In this document: positions 34,285-45,118 of the stretch, in pieces
How positions within the stretch are numbered: the stretch's first letter is position 1
Layout of the letters: each line of letters opens with the position of its first letter
Assembly: GCF_000005505.3 (NCBI RefSeq)
Contig: NC_016132.3
Location: 38,392,914-38,456,913, forward strand
Direction of reading: 5' to 3'
DNA length: 64,000 bases
Source: Brachypodium distachyon
Taxonomy: Eukaryota; Streptophyta; Magnoliopsida; Poales; Poaceae
Made by a program: the position numbers and the translations under genes
Notes under the pieces: model-generated
What the model saw: the letters and a program-made list of their open reading frames with translations, nothing else
Told to the model about the DNA's origin: nothing
The model's database searches: none

Positions 34285-37200
34285 ATGGCGGTGGCGTCGC
34301 GGCTGGCGGTGGCGCGGGTGGTCGCGCCGGAGGGAGGCGCGGGCGGGAGGAGGAAGGGGCGGCCGGGGTTTGCGGTGGTTGCGGTCCCCACTGCGGGGAG
34401 GAAAGGGAGCAAGCGCGGCGGGGCTGTGGCCGCTAGTCCCCCGACGGAGGAGGCGGCGCAGATGACGGAGCCGCTCACCAAGGACGACCTCGTCGCCTAC
34501 CTCGTCTCCGGGTGCAAGCCAAAGGAGAACTGGAGGTGAGCAGCTTCGTCTTGCTACTGCTTCCGTACTTTTACTGCTGGAATTGGAATTGGATGGTTCG
34601 CGTCGAGACGCAATTCTCGAGTTGGTTCGAGGGAAATGGGTGATTCTTACTACTAGTTATTACCTTGCTTGCTGTTTAGCTCTGCAATTGAGGTTTTAGG
34701 TTTTAGTTGCTCGTGGAATGGCAGAAGTTTTCAGACGAATGGGTGCCTTGTCGTGACGAACTGGTTTGGAGTAGTTTGTAACTCTAATTTTAGCAATGCG
34801 TGGGTGGACGGCTTGGGGGCCTTTAGTTAGCGCATGGTTGGCAAAGAAAGCTTACCGCCATTCATAGAATTGTACGCCAAGATAACCAATTGGCAATGGT
34901 TAGCATCGTTATGTTGGAGCAGGAGCTAAATCGGGGTACATTATGTTGTGTCGTGGCAGAAAAGGCGCTGCTTATGCACTCGTATTATGCTGGAAGTAGC
35001 AACATTGCAATTTGAGCATGGAAGGACCAAAATTGTTATTCTGCCCGCTTTATAATCTCGTTTTCTGTTGTGTACATTGCTCGTCATATTGTATAAGTGG
35101 AAACAGAAAAGCTATAGCGTCGTAGGAACGCGTCCTGTTAATATAACTGGTATGCTCATCTTCTGCCAGTGAAGATAGTTCTGGTGCTGTGCCAAATTAC
35201 TTGTGATCTGACAATATAGTTTGGTTATTGTTGAAGTTTTATTCTGCATAATTTCTACAGAGTATTTGAGTTAATTATTTAGTTTATCCCGTCATTAAAT
35301 TTTTGATTTACAGAATTGGCACAGAGCATGAGAAGTTTGGTTTTGATATTGAAACGTTGCGCCCTATAACGTATGACCAGATTAGTGGCATACTGAATGG
35401 GCTGTCTGAGAGATTTGAGTGGGATAAGATAATGGAAGAAAACCATGTCATTGGTCTCAAGCAGGTACTGTGACTGGAAGAAAAATGATCATATTGCCAT
35501 TCACTAGGTCACTTTTAAATTTTGTATCAACCTATTTATATGGATGCAGGGAAAGCAAAACATATCTCTAGAGCCTGGTGGCCAGTTTGAACTTAGTGGT
35601 GCTCCTCTTGAAACATTACATCAAACTTGTGCTGAGGTCAATTCACATCTTTATCAGGTAACTTTAGAAGCGCATAGCATTGCATTTATGAGTATTATCT
35701 TACAGGTTCCCTGCAACATTAGGTCTCATGAAAAACAAATCAAACTATTACATTTTCTCTTTGTATATTGTGATCCAGGTTTTATCTGCTTTAGCCTCAA
35801 AGTATAATTGTACCATGCTGTTTTTTCTTCTTATTTTGGCAAAACCTACTCAGTTCTATACTACGTATCAACACTAGCCGGTTGTTGCAGGTCAAAGCAG
35901 TTGGAGAGGAAATGGGAGTTGGATTTCTTGGAATTGGTTTTCAGCCAAAGTGGGCACTCAGTGATATACCAATAATGCCCAAGGTAATTCTGTCATTAAG
36001 CTGTGTCGTCCACCTGAATTCAGTCATGACCATCCTTAAACCTTGTAAATATATAGTCACTTCAAAATTGTAGTGGTTCTTCATAAATGGCTTTGTCACT
36101 TTCATTTAATTCCAGTTCCGTTAGTTGCAAAGGAATGAACCTGCAAATCTGGTTTTTGGAACTAGTACATCAATACTCCCAAGATTCTTGTATTGGTATA
36201 AATGCTGGCTTTTGGTGCATGCCATTATGCGTCACGACAAACCTCCACTGCAACTGTATCGGGCACTTGCGCAAAATGACAGATAACTCACTTCTTTTTA
36301 CGCATGCTCAGTCGCTCACTTGCAAGTTATGCATACACTTGCCGGACGCAACACCATTGAACTGTTACTGCCTCCTATTTAATCTGATGATACAGTTTGT
36401 TACTTTGTAGGGAAGGTATGAAATTATGAGGAATTACATGCCTAAAGTTGGTTCTCTTGGCCTTGACATGATGTTCCGCACATGCACTGTACAGGTGAGT
36501 TTCATTTTTTTAATTCACGTACCATTTTTGAAACTCGTTGCTCTTTATCGATTCCATCTCAAAGCGACCAGAAAACATGTTTGCGACTTTACTAAACAAT
36601 TTCGATTTCTATTCTGGCATGCAGGTTAATCTCGACTTCAGTTCAGAGAAAGATATGATAGATAAATTCCGTGTTGGCCTCGCGCTGCAGCCTGTGGGTA
36701 TTTTTGTATTCGTATTATCTTTGCTGACAATGTACTTTGCTACCATGGTCTCACATGAACCTCACCCATTCATTTAACAGATCGCAACAGCAATATTTGC
36801 TAACTCTCCCTTCAAAGAAGGAAAACCAAATGGGTTTCTCAGTTTAAGAAGGTGACTGCTTTGTAGCTTTTCTGCCGTGCATATGATGTTTCAATGTGTG
36901 GAGCTGCTAACATCATTATCATCAATTTTCAGCCATATCTGGACAGATACTGATAACAACCGCTCAGGGATGCTTCCTTTTGTTTTTGATGACTCGTTCG
37001 GGTTAGCATTCATATGAACCCATGCCTCATTTTGCTGAAATATAATTCCTAGGAGTACATGAAAGGAGGATTTTCTTGTTAACGAGTTCTGATTATAGTT
37101 TGTTTTTCACTGCAGATTTGAGCAATACGTGGACTATGCATTAGATGTCCCAATGTATTTTGTATACCGGAATAAACAATACATTGACTGTACCGGGATG

Positions 37201-39524
37201 TCATTTCGGGTCTCTTCCCATCTCTGATATCTTAGTACTTGCAATTTATATGCTGTGAAAAAAAATTAAATGCTAGTGTATTTTCAAGCTTTTGACTTTA
37301 CATGGCATTAGTTATTAGTAATTCATATATTCTTATTTGTCTATATTTATTTTGCAGGATTTTATGGTAGGAAAGCTCCCACAGGTTCCAGGGGAGCTAC
37401 CTACTTTGAATGATTGGGAGAACCACCTAACGACAATTTTTCCTGAGGTTTACCCTTTGATTTGGTTAGCATGGTAAGATATTAACCATTGTTAATTTAC
37501 TGCAATATTTAGTTGCTATTTTTGGTCCTTCTTGCAGGTTAGGTTGAAGAGATACATAGAGATGAGAGGTGCTGATGGTGGTCCATGGAGGAGACTGTGT
37601 GCTTTGCCTGCATTTTGGGTTTGTTTCCTGACTCCTTCTGTGTTTGTTTTGTTTATCTACACCGTTCTATTTACCATATAAAGACAAGCTGCCAGTAGTA
37701 TGAATCTATACCAATATATTAAATTGGAGTTGGTGCTGATGGTACGGACGTCGCGGTACGTCACTTCATTAAAATTACGCTCAATATGCCACCGCACATC
37801 CTCGGTCCCGAAAAACATCCGTCTAACCCCCGAGCCCTAGCCGATGCGGGCTTCCTCAAACCCTATCCCTCTCGCTCTCGTCCCCTCTTCTTGTCCTGCC
37901 CGTCCACCCAACCACGCAACCGGTCCTCCACGGTATCCCATGTGCTCCTTCATCTCTCCTCTCGAGCTCCTTTCTCCCTCCCGATCTCCTCTGTCCAGCC
38001 CCCCCCCCCTCTCTCTCTCTCTCTCTGGCGCTCCTGCCTTCATTACTTGTCGTGCCCTCTTCTCCTCTCCCTCGCTGCTGCAATCCGCCAGCGCCGTCGC
38101 CAAGCTCCAGTCACCGTCGCAGCCCAGCACCCTCGTGTGCTGCTCTCGTCGTTAACCTCGCCGACGCTGCCTCCCCTTGCTCCCGCGCCTTGAACCTCCT
38201 CTCTGCCTCGCTCCCCCGCCTATGCTCCCCGTGCGCCGCTGCCCTTCAGCGCCGTAGCCTCGACCCTGCAGCAACCCCGAGCCCCCTTCAGGCCCACCAA
38301 CTCCATCTCCCCTTGGCCCATCTCCACCTTCCGGCCCAAGCAGCAGCCCTGCAAGCCCAAGCCAGCCCAGCCGCCATCCAGCCCATTTGTTAAATAAATG
38401 TCCCAAGCTTTTTGGTTGCCCTTGTTTCTGTTAAATGCGGTAAGAATGTTTCTATTTCTATTCATATCATACTAGACAAATAATGTGCTATAAGAGATGA
38501 TGGAATCCAGAATCAAGATCAACACAAAGTAGAGTGGAGCAATGGTAAGTTGATGAAGCCAAAGGCAGAATTGAGAGCAACAGGTGGTATGGGAGAAAAC
38601 GAGAAAGAGAAGGCAGAGAAGAGGGTGCCTCTGCCTTGCCTTCTCGTGGAAATGGAGCGGCAATGTAAAAGACGCCACTATTTGAAAATTAACCTATAGC
38701 ATGTTTTTTTTAAAATCTTCTTCCGTAGCAAAGCACGGGCTTTTTACTAGTAGTCCAATATAGTTACAGTAGTAATTAATAACCTTCATGTTTTTGGCAA
38801 AATTCTGAATCAGCTTTGCATGTGATTGGTCCTTCTCTATAGGTGGGGTTGCTATATGATGAGGAATCACTACAAAGTATTTTGGATATGACTGCTGATT
38901 GGACAAACGCAGAAAGAGAGATGTTAAGGCGGAAGGTATCTTAAGATATTTGCGTATTTTTTTGTCCTTCCAAATGGTAGAAATTATTGTTGATTGAAAG
39001 CTACATCTGTTTTGCAGAAACCTTTCAGTTTTGAGAAGCATAATTGCTACTTGAATTGTCAGTCATGTTGTGTTTTCTTGTATCAGGTACCAGTGACTGG
39101 TTTGAAGACACCGTTCCGGGATGGTTACGTAAGAGATCTAGCTGAAGATGTTCTCAAGTTGGCTAAGGTTAGTAACATTGTTTCGACACTGGTCTTTCTC
39201 CCAAACGCATAAACATGTTGCTTGTAATAACGATCCTATTGCGGCAATGCAGAGTGGACTAGAAAGAAGAGGATACAAGGAGGTTGGATTCCTGAGAGAG
39301 GTTGACGAGGTGGTTAGAACAGGTGACACATTTAGCATTCTCTGTTCATTCGATTGAGATAACGATTAGCTTGCCACAGTTGGCTCTGAGTTAAACCTGC
39401 TCCAGATCGGTAAATCTCAACCTACTCTATTGCAGGAGTGACGCCTGCCGAGAAGCTTCTCAACCTGTACGAGACGAAGTGGCAGCGCAGTGTGGACCCT
39501 GTCTTTCAAGAGTTGTTATACTGA
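34285..39524 (+). CDS. GSH1: Glutamate-cysteine ligase (gamma-glutamylcysteine synthetase), plastid
   Basis: Fifteen coding exons, all GT-AG with consistent phase, give 497 residues: 34285-34535, 35314-35464, 35550-35657, 35891-35983, 36411-36494, 36625-36693, 36781-36851, 36933-37001, 37116-37209, 37358-37447, 37538-37618, 38843-38935, 39087-39167, 39253-39322, 39436-39524. A basic, Gly/Ala-rich transit peptide (about 1-60) precedes [20 protein letters not shown]. Hallmarks of the plant-type ligase follow: [72 protein letters not shown] and the C-terminal DPVFQELLY. It makes gamma-glutamylcysteine from Glu, Cys and ATP, the rate-limiting step of glutathione synthesis; plant enzymes are activated by oxidation of Cys pairs. 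An upstream in-frame ATG at 34225 would add a hydrophobic leader but probably lies in a leader intron. A Helitron sits in intron 11. Confidence 0.96.
37705..38750 (+). mobile_element. Non-autonomous Helitron in GSH1 intron 11
   Basis: Starts TCTATACCAATATATT after host A, ends CTAG at 38750 before host T, with hairpin CCGTAGCAAAGCACGGG (38723-38739) eleven bases upstream of the end. It shares 5' and 3' termini with the copy at 7761-8318. The 1046-bp interior has a GC-rich block (37785-38390) of Pro/Ser-rich open frames in both strands and a C-run followed by CT repeats at 37998-38026; no helicase is encoded. It inflates this intron to 1224 bp without touching the splice sites. Confidence 0.85.
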
Positions 39525-40717
39525 TGCTGAGAAATATATCCTGTATAACTTCACCGATCACTGGATGGGAGTCTTCAGATTGCCCCATACAAGAACCCCA
39601 TCCTCCATTCTATTCCGAAAGCCAGGAGGGCTAACATGTTTGTTTCTCTGTTTCAGTCGTTGGGAGCTTTTACAACTTTTTATTTCCCAATCTCTCCAGG
39701 GAGCTGGAACAAACCAGTGTTTGTACCGACCCTGTTTCTTCTTTTCCTGATGAGTGCTGTATCCAAATAAAATCCATCTGGTGTATGATGGAAGGAACCT
39801 GATTTGCAGAAAATAATTTGAAGTGTTCGCGAGTTAAAGCGCTTTATCGTGCTCCTGGCCGTTTTATTTATTCCTGTGAAAATGCCCATACGTTTGTAGT
39901 CCGATCTTAGCTTAAGCATTCGAGTATCATAGTACAAGAAGCTTAATGTTTCATACGGACAAATAACATTGCTGACATCCGTTTGTTTCCTGCTATATTT
40001 TCGTGGTGGATCTTCATCTTCGTCTAGGGTCAAAGCTTTCCGTTGTTTATATTCCAATAGTTGCTTCTGTGCATGCCACTGACGGCCAGCCGTGCGATGA
40101 TCCATAATGAATCGGAGGGAGTAGTATAGTTGGACTGCAAAACCAAACGTGTGCGGCGTGCTTGTTCCCAAGTGCGAGTCTCGTTCTTTATCTGAAGAAA
40201 AATCGCAGCTGAAGTCTATTCTGACCAAGCCGCACGCCACTACCAACCTGGCGACATGCCCTAGTGCCCTTGCTCGTCTTTACACCTAGGAAATGGAGTA
40301 ATGCTGTCTCCGTAGCAAAAAATGTTACAAATCATTTCCTGGCACTATCACAAAATCTAGTTCTAACAGCAATTAGGCTGATTAAACACGTCATGTGTGG
40401 TATTTATATGACACATATAAATAACACAGGTACAGTACTACTCCAATTCCGAAGAGCCACACAACACAACACATAGATACAAAGGAATTCCAAGACGGAA
40501 AAAAGTCTATCAAAAGGAAGGAAGTCCAAGACGGAAAGAAAGTCCATGGCGAAGGGAACAGAGACCACGCGCTCGTTGAGCCGCCTCCACGCAACCAACC
40601 TCCTTCCTACGCCTACCAAAAGACCACTGACTCGAATAAAACTAAAAACCAAATCCCCAAATCCAGCCCGTACTTGATCCCTCGAACACTTCTCCAGCAT
40701 CCGCATCCCACTTCGCC
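39525..40717. other. GSH1 3' UTR and ARGD promoter
   Basis: Tandem gene spacer of about 1.2 kb. A half Stowaway end remains near 40106 (GAATCGGAGGGAGTA). Open frames on the minus strand here (39680-40246, 40404-40706) are incidental and have no family resemblance. Confidence 0.55.
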
Positions 40718-42420
40718 ATGAATTCGCTCCAGTCCTTCCTCGCCGTCGCGCCCGTCAAGCCGGCCGCGGCCGGCGCCAGGCTCCCGTCGTCGTCGTCCTC
40801 TCGATGGGCGCGCGTCTCCGCCTGCCTCGCGACCCCGGCGCCGCCGGCGCCTACCGCCGCCAAGCGGCGGGAGCTGTCCGCGGCGAGCCTGGCCGTCATG
40901 GCGGACGAGGCCAAGTACCTGGTGGGCACCTACAAGCGCGCGCAGGTCGTCTTCGTCTCCGGGCGCGGGTGCAAGCTCTACGACATCGACGGCCGCGAGT
41001 ACCTCGACATGTCCTCCGGCATCGCCGTCAACGCCCTCGGCTACGGCGACGCCGAATGGCTCCACGCCGTCAAGGGCCAGGCCGGCGAGCTCGTCCACGC
41101 CAGCAACGTCGCCTACACCGTCCCCCAGGTACGCCCTCCTCTCCACCCGCAATTCGTTCGACACTGTCCGCAAGGTGTTCGACGCTTTGCCTGCCCCATT
41201 AGTCTCTCCATCTCAACGTTGTTGTTGTCATCCTTCGCGCAGACGGTGCTCGCCAAGCGGCTCGTGGAGTCATCCTTCGCCGACAGGGCCTTCCTGGCCA
41301 ACACCGGCACGGAAGCCAACGAGGCGGCCATCAAGTTCGCCAGGAAGTACCAGCGGGTCGCGCACCCCGGCGGGGGCGCGCCCACCGAGTTCATGTCCTT
41401 CTCCAACTGCTTCCACGGCCGGACCATGGGGTCGCTCGCGCTCACCAGCAAGCAGCAGTACCGCGAGCCCTTTGAGCCGGTCATGCCTGGCGCGGCATTT
41501 GCGGAGTACGGCAACTTGGAGGAGGCCAAGAAGGTGATACGGTCGGGGAAGATTGCCGCTGTGTTTGTCGAGCCCGTGCAGGGTGAAGGTGGAATTCACA
41601 GCGCCACCAAGGAGTTCTTGCAGGGGCTGCGAGCTGCTTGTGATGAGGCTGGGACACTCTTGGTCTTCGATGAGGTAGGATACAGGTTGCCTCTACTAAT
41701 GTTATTTATGTTGTGATTTTATTTATTTATTCTATATCCTGCATGCAAATTCGTGATTGCATTTAGGATTTTCATACTTATTCCCCATGAAGAAAGGATT
41801 TTGGATTGCACCGTGAAGCTCTCAACCTCTGTTTGGTCTAAAAAGTGGAGATCATCTAAATAATCTACTGTCTGAAATCGCAGGTGCAATGTGGTCTTGG
41901 GCGCACAGGTTCCCTCTGGGCTTATGAGAATTTTGGAGTTGTACCTGACATGATGACCTTGGCAAAACCACTAGCCGGCGGCCTTCCTATTGGTGCAGTC
42001 TTGCTCACTGAAAAGGTTGCTGCTGCCATAAACTATGGCGACCATGGTACCACATTTGGCGGAGGCCCTTTTGTATGTGCGGCTGCACTAGTCGTATTGG
42101 ACAAGATCAACAAGCCAAGCTTCCTAGCAGAGGTGACCAAGAAAGGAGAAAACTTCAAGCAGCTGCTCCGTACCAAGCTGAGTGGAAACCCTCATGTGAA
42201 AGAGATCCGGGGATTTGGTCTCATTGTTGGCATTGAGCTCGATGTACCGGCTGGTCCTTTAGTCGAAGCGTGCTTGGACGCTGGTGTCTTTTTGCTGACA
42301 GCCGGAAAAGGCAATGTTGTGAGGCTTGTGCCGCCGCTCATCATCTCGGAGAAGGAACTGGAGCAAGCTGCAGATGTGATAAGGGAATGTCTACCTGCTC
42401 TCGACACCCCTGCCTCGTAG
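40718..42420 (+). CDS. Acetylornithine aminotransferase, plastid/mitochondrial
   Basis: Three exons, 40718-41128, 41243-41674 and 41884-42420, give 459 residues. A Ser/Ala/Pro-rich targeting peptide (about 1-50) precedes [20 protein letters not shown]. The class III aminotransferase fold is clear: [30 protein letters not shown] (PLP phosphate region), [38 protein letters not shown], and [13 protein letters not shown] with the PLP Schiff-base Lys at about 309. [13 protein letters not shown] and GLIVGIEL follow. It transfers an amino group from glutamate in the acetylated branch of arginine synthesis (argD-type). Ornithine and GABA aminotransferases are relatives, but the motif spelling fits the acetylornithine enzyme. 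Intron 1 is 114 bp, stop-free and in frame. The gene is convergent with the GH9 gene, whose stop lies about 445 bases downstream. Confidence 0.94.
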
Positions 42421-42464
42421 TGTAAAGGATATCTGCTGTTCCTTACCGCTATAATGAGATATGT

Positions 42465-42905
42465 ATCCTGAAGTTTCTTTCAAAAATTGGAAGGAAATAA
42501 TGTCATGTTTGAGTCAGCGCGTTCTGAGTACTGTTCTTGGTGTAAGTAAATGATTTATCAGGTACTGTCTCCTGTGTTCCAATAACGAGGACGGCAGCAT
42601 CATTCCTCATCTCATGACTGAAAACAGAACAGTCTCTCAACTATGCAGAAGCCTTGCCAGCACTCTGACGATGAGTTCTCTATTCCAAAGTTGCTTTCAA
42701 AAGTTTCAAGGAAATACGGTCATGTTTGATTCTCATGTTCCGAGCACTCTTTCGATGTTCTCGGTGCAACTCAAAACTGATTTATTACGTGCTCATGTGT
42801 TCCCGTAACAAGGATGGCATCATGATTTCTCATCTCATGACTGAAAAAAACAATGAAAAATCTCTCTAACTATGCACAAGTCTTGCAAGCACTCCGACAA
42901 TGGGC
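42465..42905. repeat. Tandem duplication of about 220 bp between ARGD and GH9
   Basis: Unit A (about 42465-42680) and unit B (about 42690-42905) align throughout with small gaps: TTTCTTTCAAAAATTGGAAG against TTGCTTTCAAAAGTTTCAAG, then TCATCTCATGACTGAAAA in both, and CTATGCAGAAGCCTTGCCAG against CTATGCACAAGTCTTGCAAG. Unit B includes the last GH9 codons; unit A holds a relic of them (minus strand IVRVLARLLHS then stop, against [11 protein letters not shown] in the gene). Confidence 0.8.
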
Positions 42906-44965
42906 GCGACGGTATAGGTCGACGTCTCGCCTTGCACGTAATTCCCCCGACTATCATTGTACCGGTCGTTGGCGTCAGGGCCTCCGACAATGGCGCCGAC
43001 GATCACATTTTCATTGGGTTTCGCCGTATGGAAGTAGCCGGACCCATCGCTGCAGCCGATCTTCGCTGGGCTGGCCTTGATGGACGGCAGCGACGCGCCG
43101 CGGTGGTGCACCTGCTCCGGGTACCTGTCTCCATACCCAACCATGTAGCTGATCTTCTGGGGGTTCTTCCCAAGGATGTAGTCCACCTGTGACCGTGCAA
43201 AGGAGACCAGCTGTGCCGGCGGTAGCTTCACGCCGCCGCACTGGAGCGAGCCCCCCGCCGTGGCCAGGTGATCGGCGTGCGCGACGAGGGCGAATGCCGC
43301 CGCCGTGACGCATTGCTGGTTGTCCCAGGGCTGCACCCAGAGCATGCCGCCCGGGCTGAGCTTCCCGCTGCTGCCGTCGCCGTGCTGCATGATGTTGCAG
43401 AGGTACTTCTCCAGGTTGCTCTTCAGCGCCCCGTAGTTGCCGGAGTCCGGCAGCTTCCCTTGGAGGACGAGCTGCACGATTGCCGGCAATTATCAGTTAC
43501 CGAAACTAGAAGTTGCCTCGCTTTGAAGAGAATTCAGTAGGATCATGGTACAATAATGGTCTGTGATTTATAACTTGCCTTGGCGACTAGTGTCTGAGCT
43601 CCGACGTATTTGTAGTCCCAGGTGAATAATGGCGGAACCCCGCCGTTGCCGCCGTCGGCGATGAATCTCTCGTAGTTCTTCTCGCCGGTGGCGATGTAGA
43701 GCCAGGCAGCCGCCCAGAGCAGCTCGTCCTTTTTGCATTTCCAGCGATGCAAACAAGTTTCAGGATATATGTGTTTTTTGCACAGATTGCATAAATAAAT
43801 AAAGATGGTAAAAATGCCTTTGATTTTTTTTTCATCAAAGTGATTACTGCAAGATGCGGATTTCTTCGTACCTGATCGCCGCCGCTAGGATAAAAAATTT
43901 TAGCTGACGGCACGCTGTTGTGGTAGAGACCACGGTGGTTCTTCGCGAACTCAAACAGCTGCAAAATTAAGCAAGACGGTCAAAAGAATTAATTCAGTTC
44001 ATACATAAACTTCAGCTGTACGTGCACATTGATATGGTTGCCATTTTCTGAAAAGATTTGCTTGACATACTACATTTAGTGTCATTACGTCCAAATTAAT
44101 ATTTTCCACAAACGCAAACCTGTTACTCCGTACTAATTTTGTGCATTCATTGATGCACACGTGTCAAAAATATGCAGTAGCGCAATTAATCTCTGCATGT
44201 GGTAATTCATACACGGTAGTAACACGCACCTGTTTGGCGTGCGTGAGAAGCGTGGCCGCGTAGTTGCCGCCGCCAGCGGCGTGGGCGTCCCTGAACACGA
44301 CGGAGGCGGCGGCGAGAGCCGCCGCGGTCTCGGCGGCGACGTCGGAGCCCGGGTGCGTAGCGTTCACCTCGTAGGCTCCCCTCGGCGTGTCCATGTCCTC
44401 CGGCCTTTCCCAGCACTTGTGATCCGAGTCCCCGTCGCCGACCTGCACGAACAGTTTCTCGCCGTCGCCGCCGTTGCCGGCGACGTGGGCCCTGACGAGG
44501 TAGTCGGCGCCCCAGCGGACGGCGTCCAGCGCGTGGCCCAGCTCGGCGGCCCGCTCCAGCCCGGCCCGCTGCTCCGCCACGGCCCACGACAGCATCGTCA
44601 CCGTGAAGGCCATCGGGAGCCCGAACTTGACGTTGTCGCCCGAGTCGTAGTACCCGCCCGTCAGGTCCACCTGCAAGCCACCGCCATTGTTGAATGTTGG
44701 TTAATGAGTATCAGCAGGAGCTTAATTTAGCTTAACTGGATTCGGTGCTGCTTACGCCGTGGTCGGCGCCGTCTTTGAGGGCGGAGTGGCCGCGCCATTG
44801 GACGCGCTGGGTGGCCGGAAGGCGGCCGGAGCGCTGGGCCTCGAAGTAGAGGAGCGATTTGGAGAGGGCGGCGGCGTAGTCGATGGCGCCGCTCGCCGCC
44901 GGGGTTGCCATAAACACTACCAAGGCTAAAGCGAGCAGCAATACTATCCTAGCCATGATCGCCAT
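42866..44965 (-). CDS. Endo-1,4-beta-glucanase, glycoside hydrolase family 9, secreted
   Basis: Five exons: 44965-44756, 44670-44230, 43958-43872, 43728-43579 and 43471-42866, giving 497 residues. A signal peptide ([20 protein letters not shown]) precedes [22 protein letters not shown]9 signatures follow in order: [20 protein letters not shown] (Asp79 and Asp82, catalytic base region), [27 protein letters not shown], the His motif [13 protein letters not shown], and the C-terminal [20 protein letters not shown] with catalytic acid Glu at about 478. There is no membrane anchor and no carbohydrate-binding tail, so it is class B (secreted, extracellular). It should act on amorphous cellulose or related glucans during wall remodelling. 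Intron 4 starts with GC (AAG|GCAAGT) instead of GT. A CTT-rich tract lies in the leader. Confidence 0.95.
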
Positions 44966-44971
44966 GGTCGA

Positions 44972-45013
44972 TCTTCTTCTTCTTCTTCCTCCTCTTCTTA
45001 TTGTTCTTCTTCC
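44972..45013. repeat. CTT/CCT microsatellite in the GH9 leader
   Basis: Imperfect CTT repeat (GAA on the coding strand) directly upstream of the GH9 ATG, within the likely 5' UTR. Confidence 0.85.
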
Positions 45014-45090
45014 ACTACTGCTTAATTAGTTGTGTATCGGTTACTAATGGGTGCAGTGGACTGAAGCGTGCTCGTGTACGGTTTACGGTA

Positions 45091-45118
45091 TAGGAGTATT
45101 TATAGGAGTATTTATACG
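45091..45118 (-). promoter_or_regulatory. Duplicated TATA box of the GH9 gene
   Basis: The plus strand has two exact tandem copies of TAGGAGTATTTA (45091-45102 and 45103-45114) followed by TAC. On the minus strand this gives two TATAAATA boxes 12 bases apart, about 140-150 bases before the ATG, a suitable distance for a short leader. Confidence 0.6.

Noticed and set aside
37786..38406. Pro/Ser-rich and Gly/Glu-rich open frames on both strands in the GSH1 intron
   Set aside because: They lie inside the Helitron and mirror each other; no homology seen.
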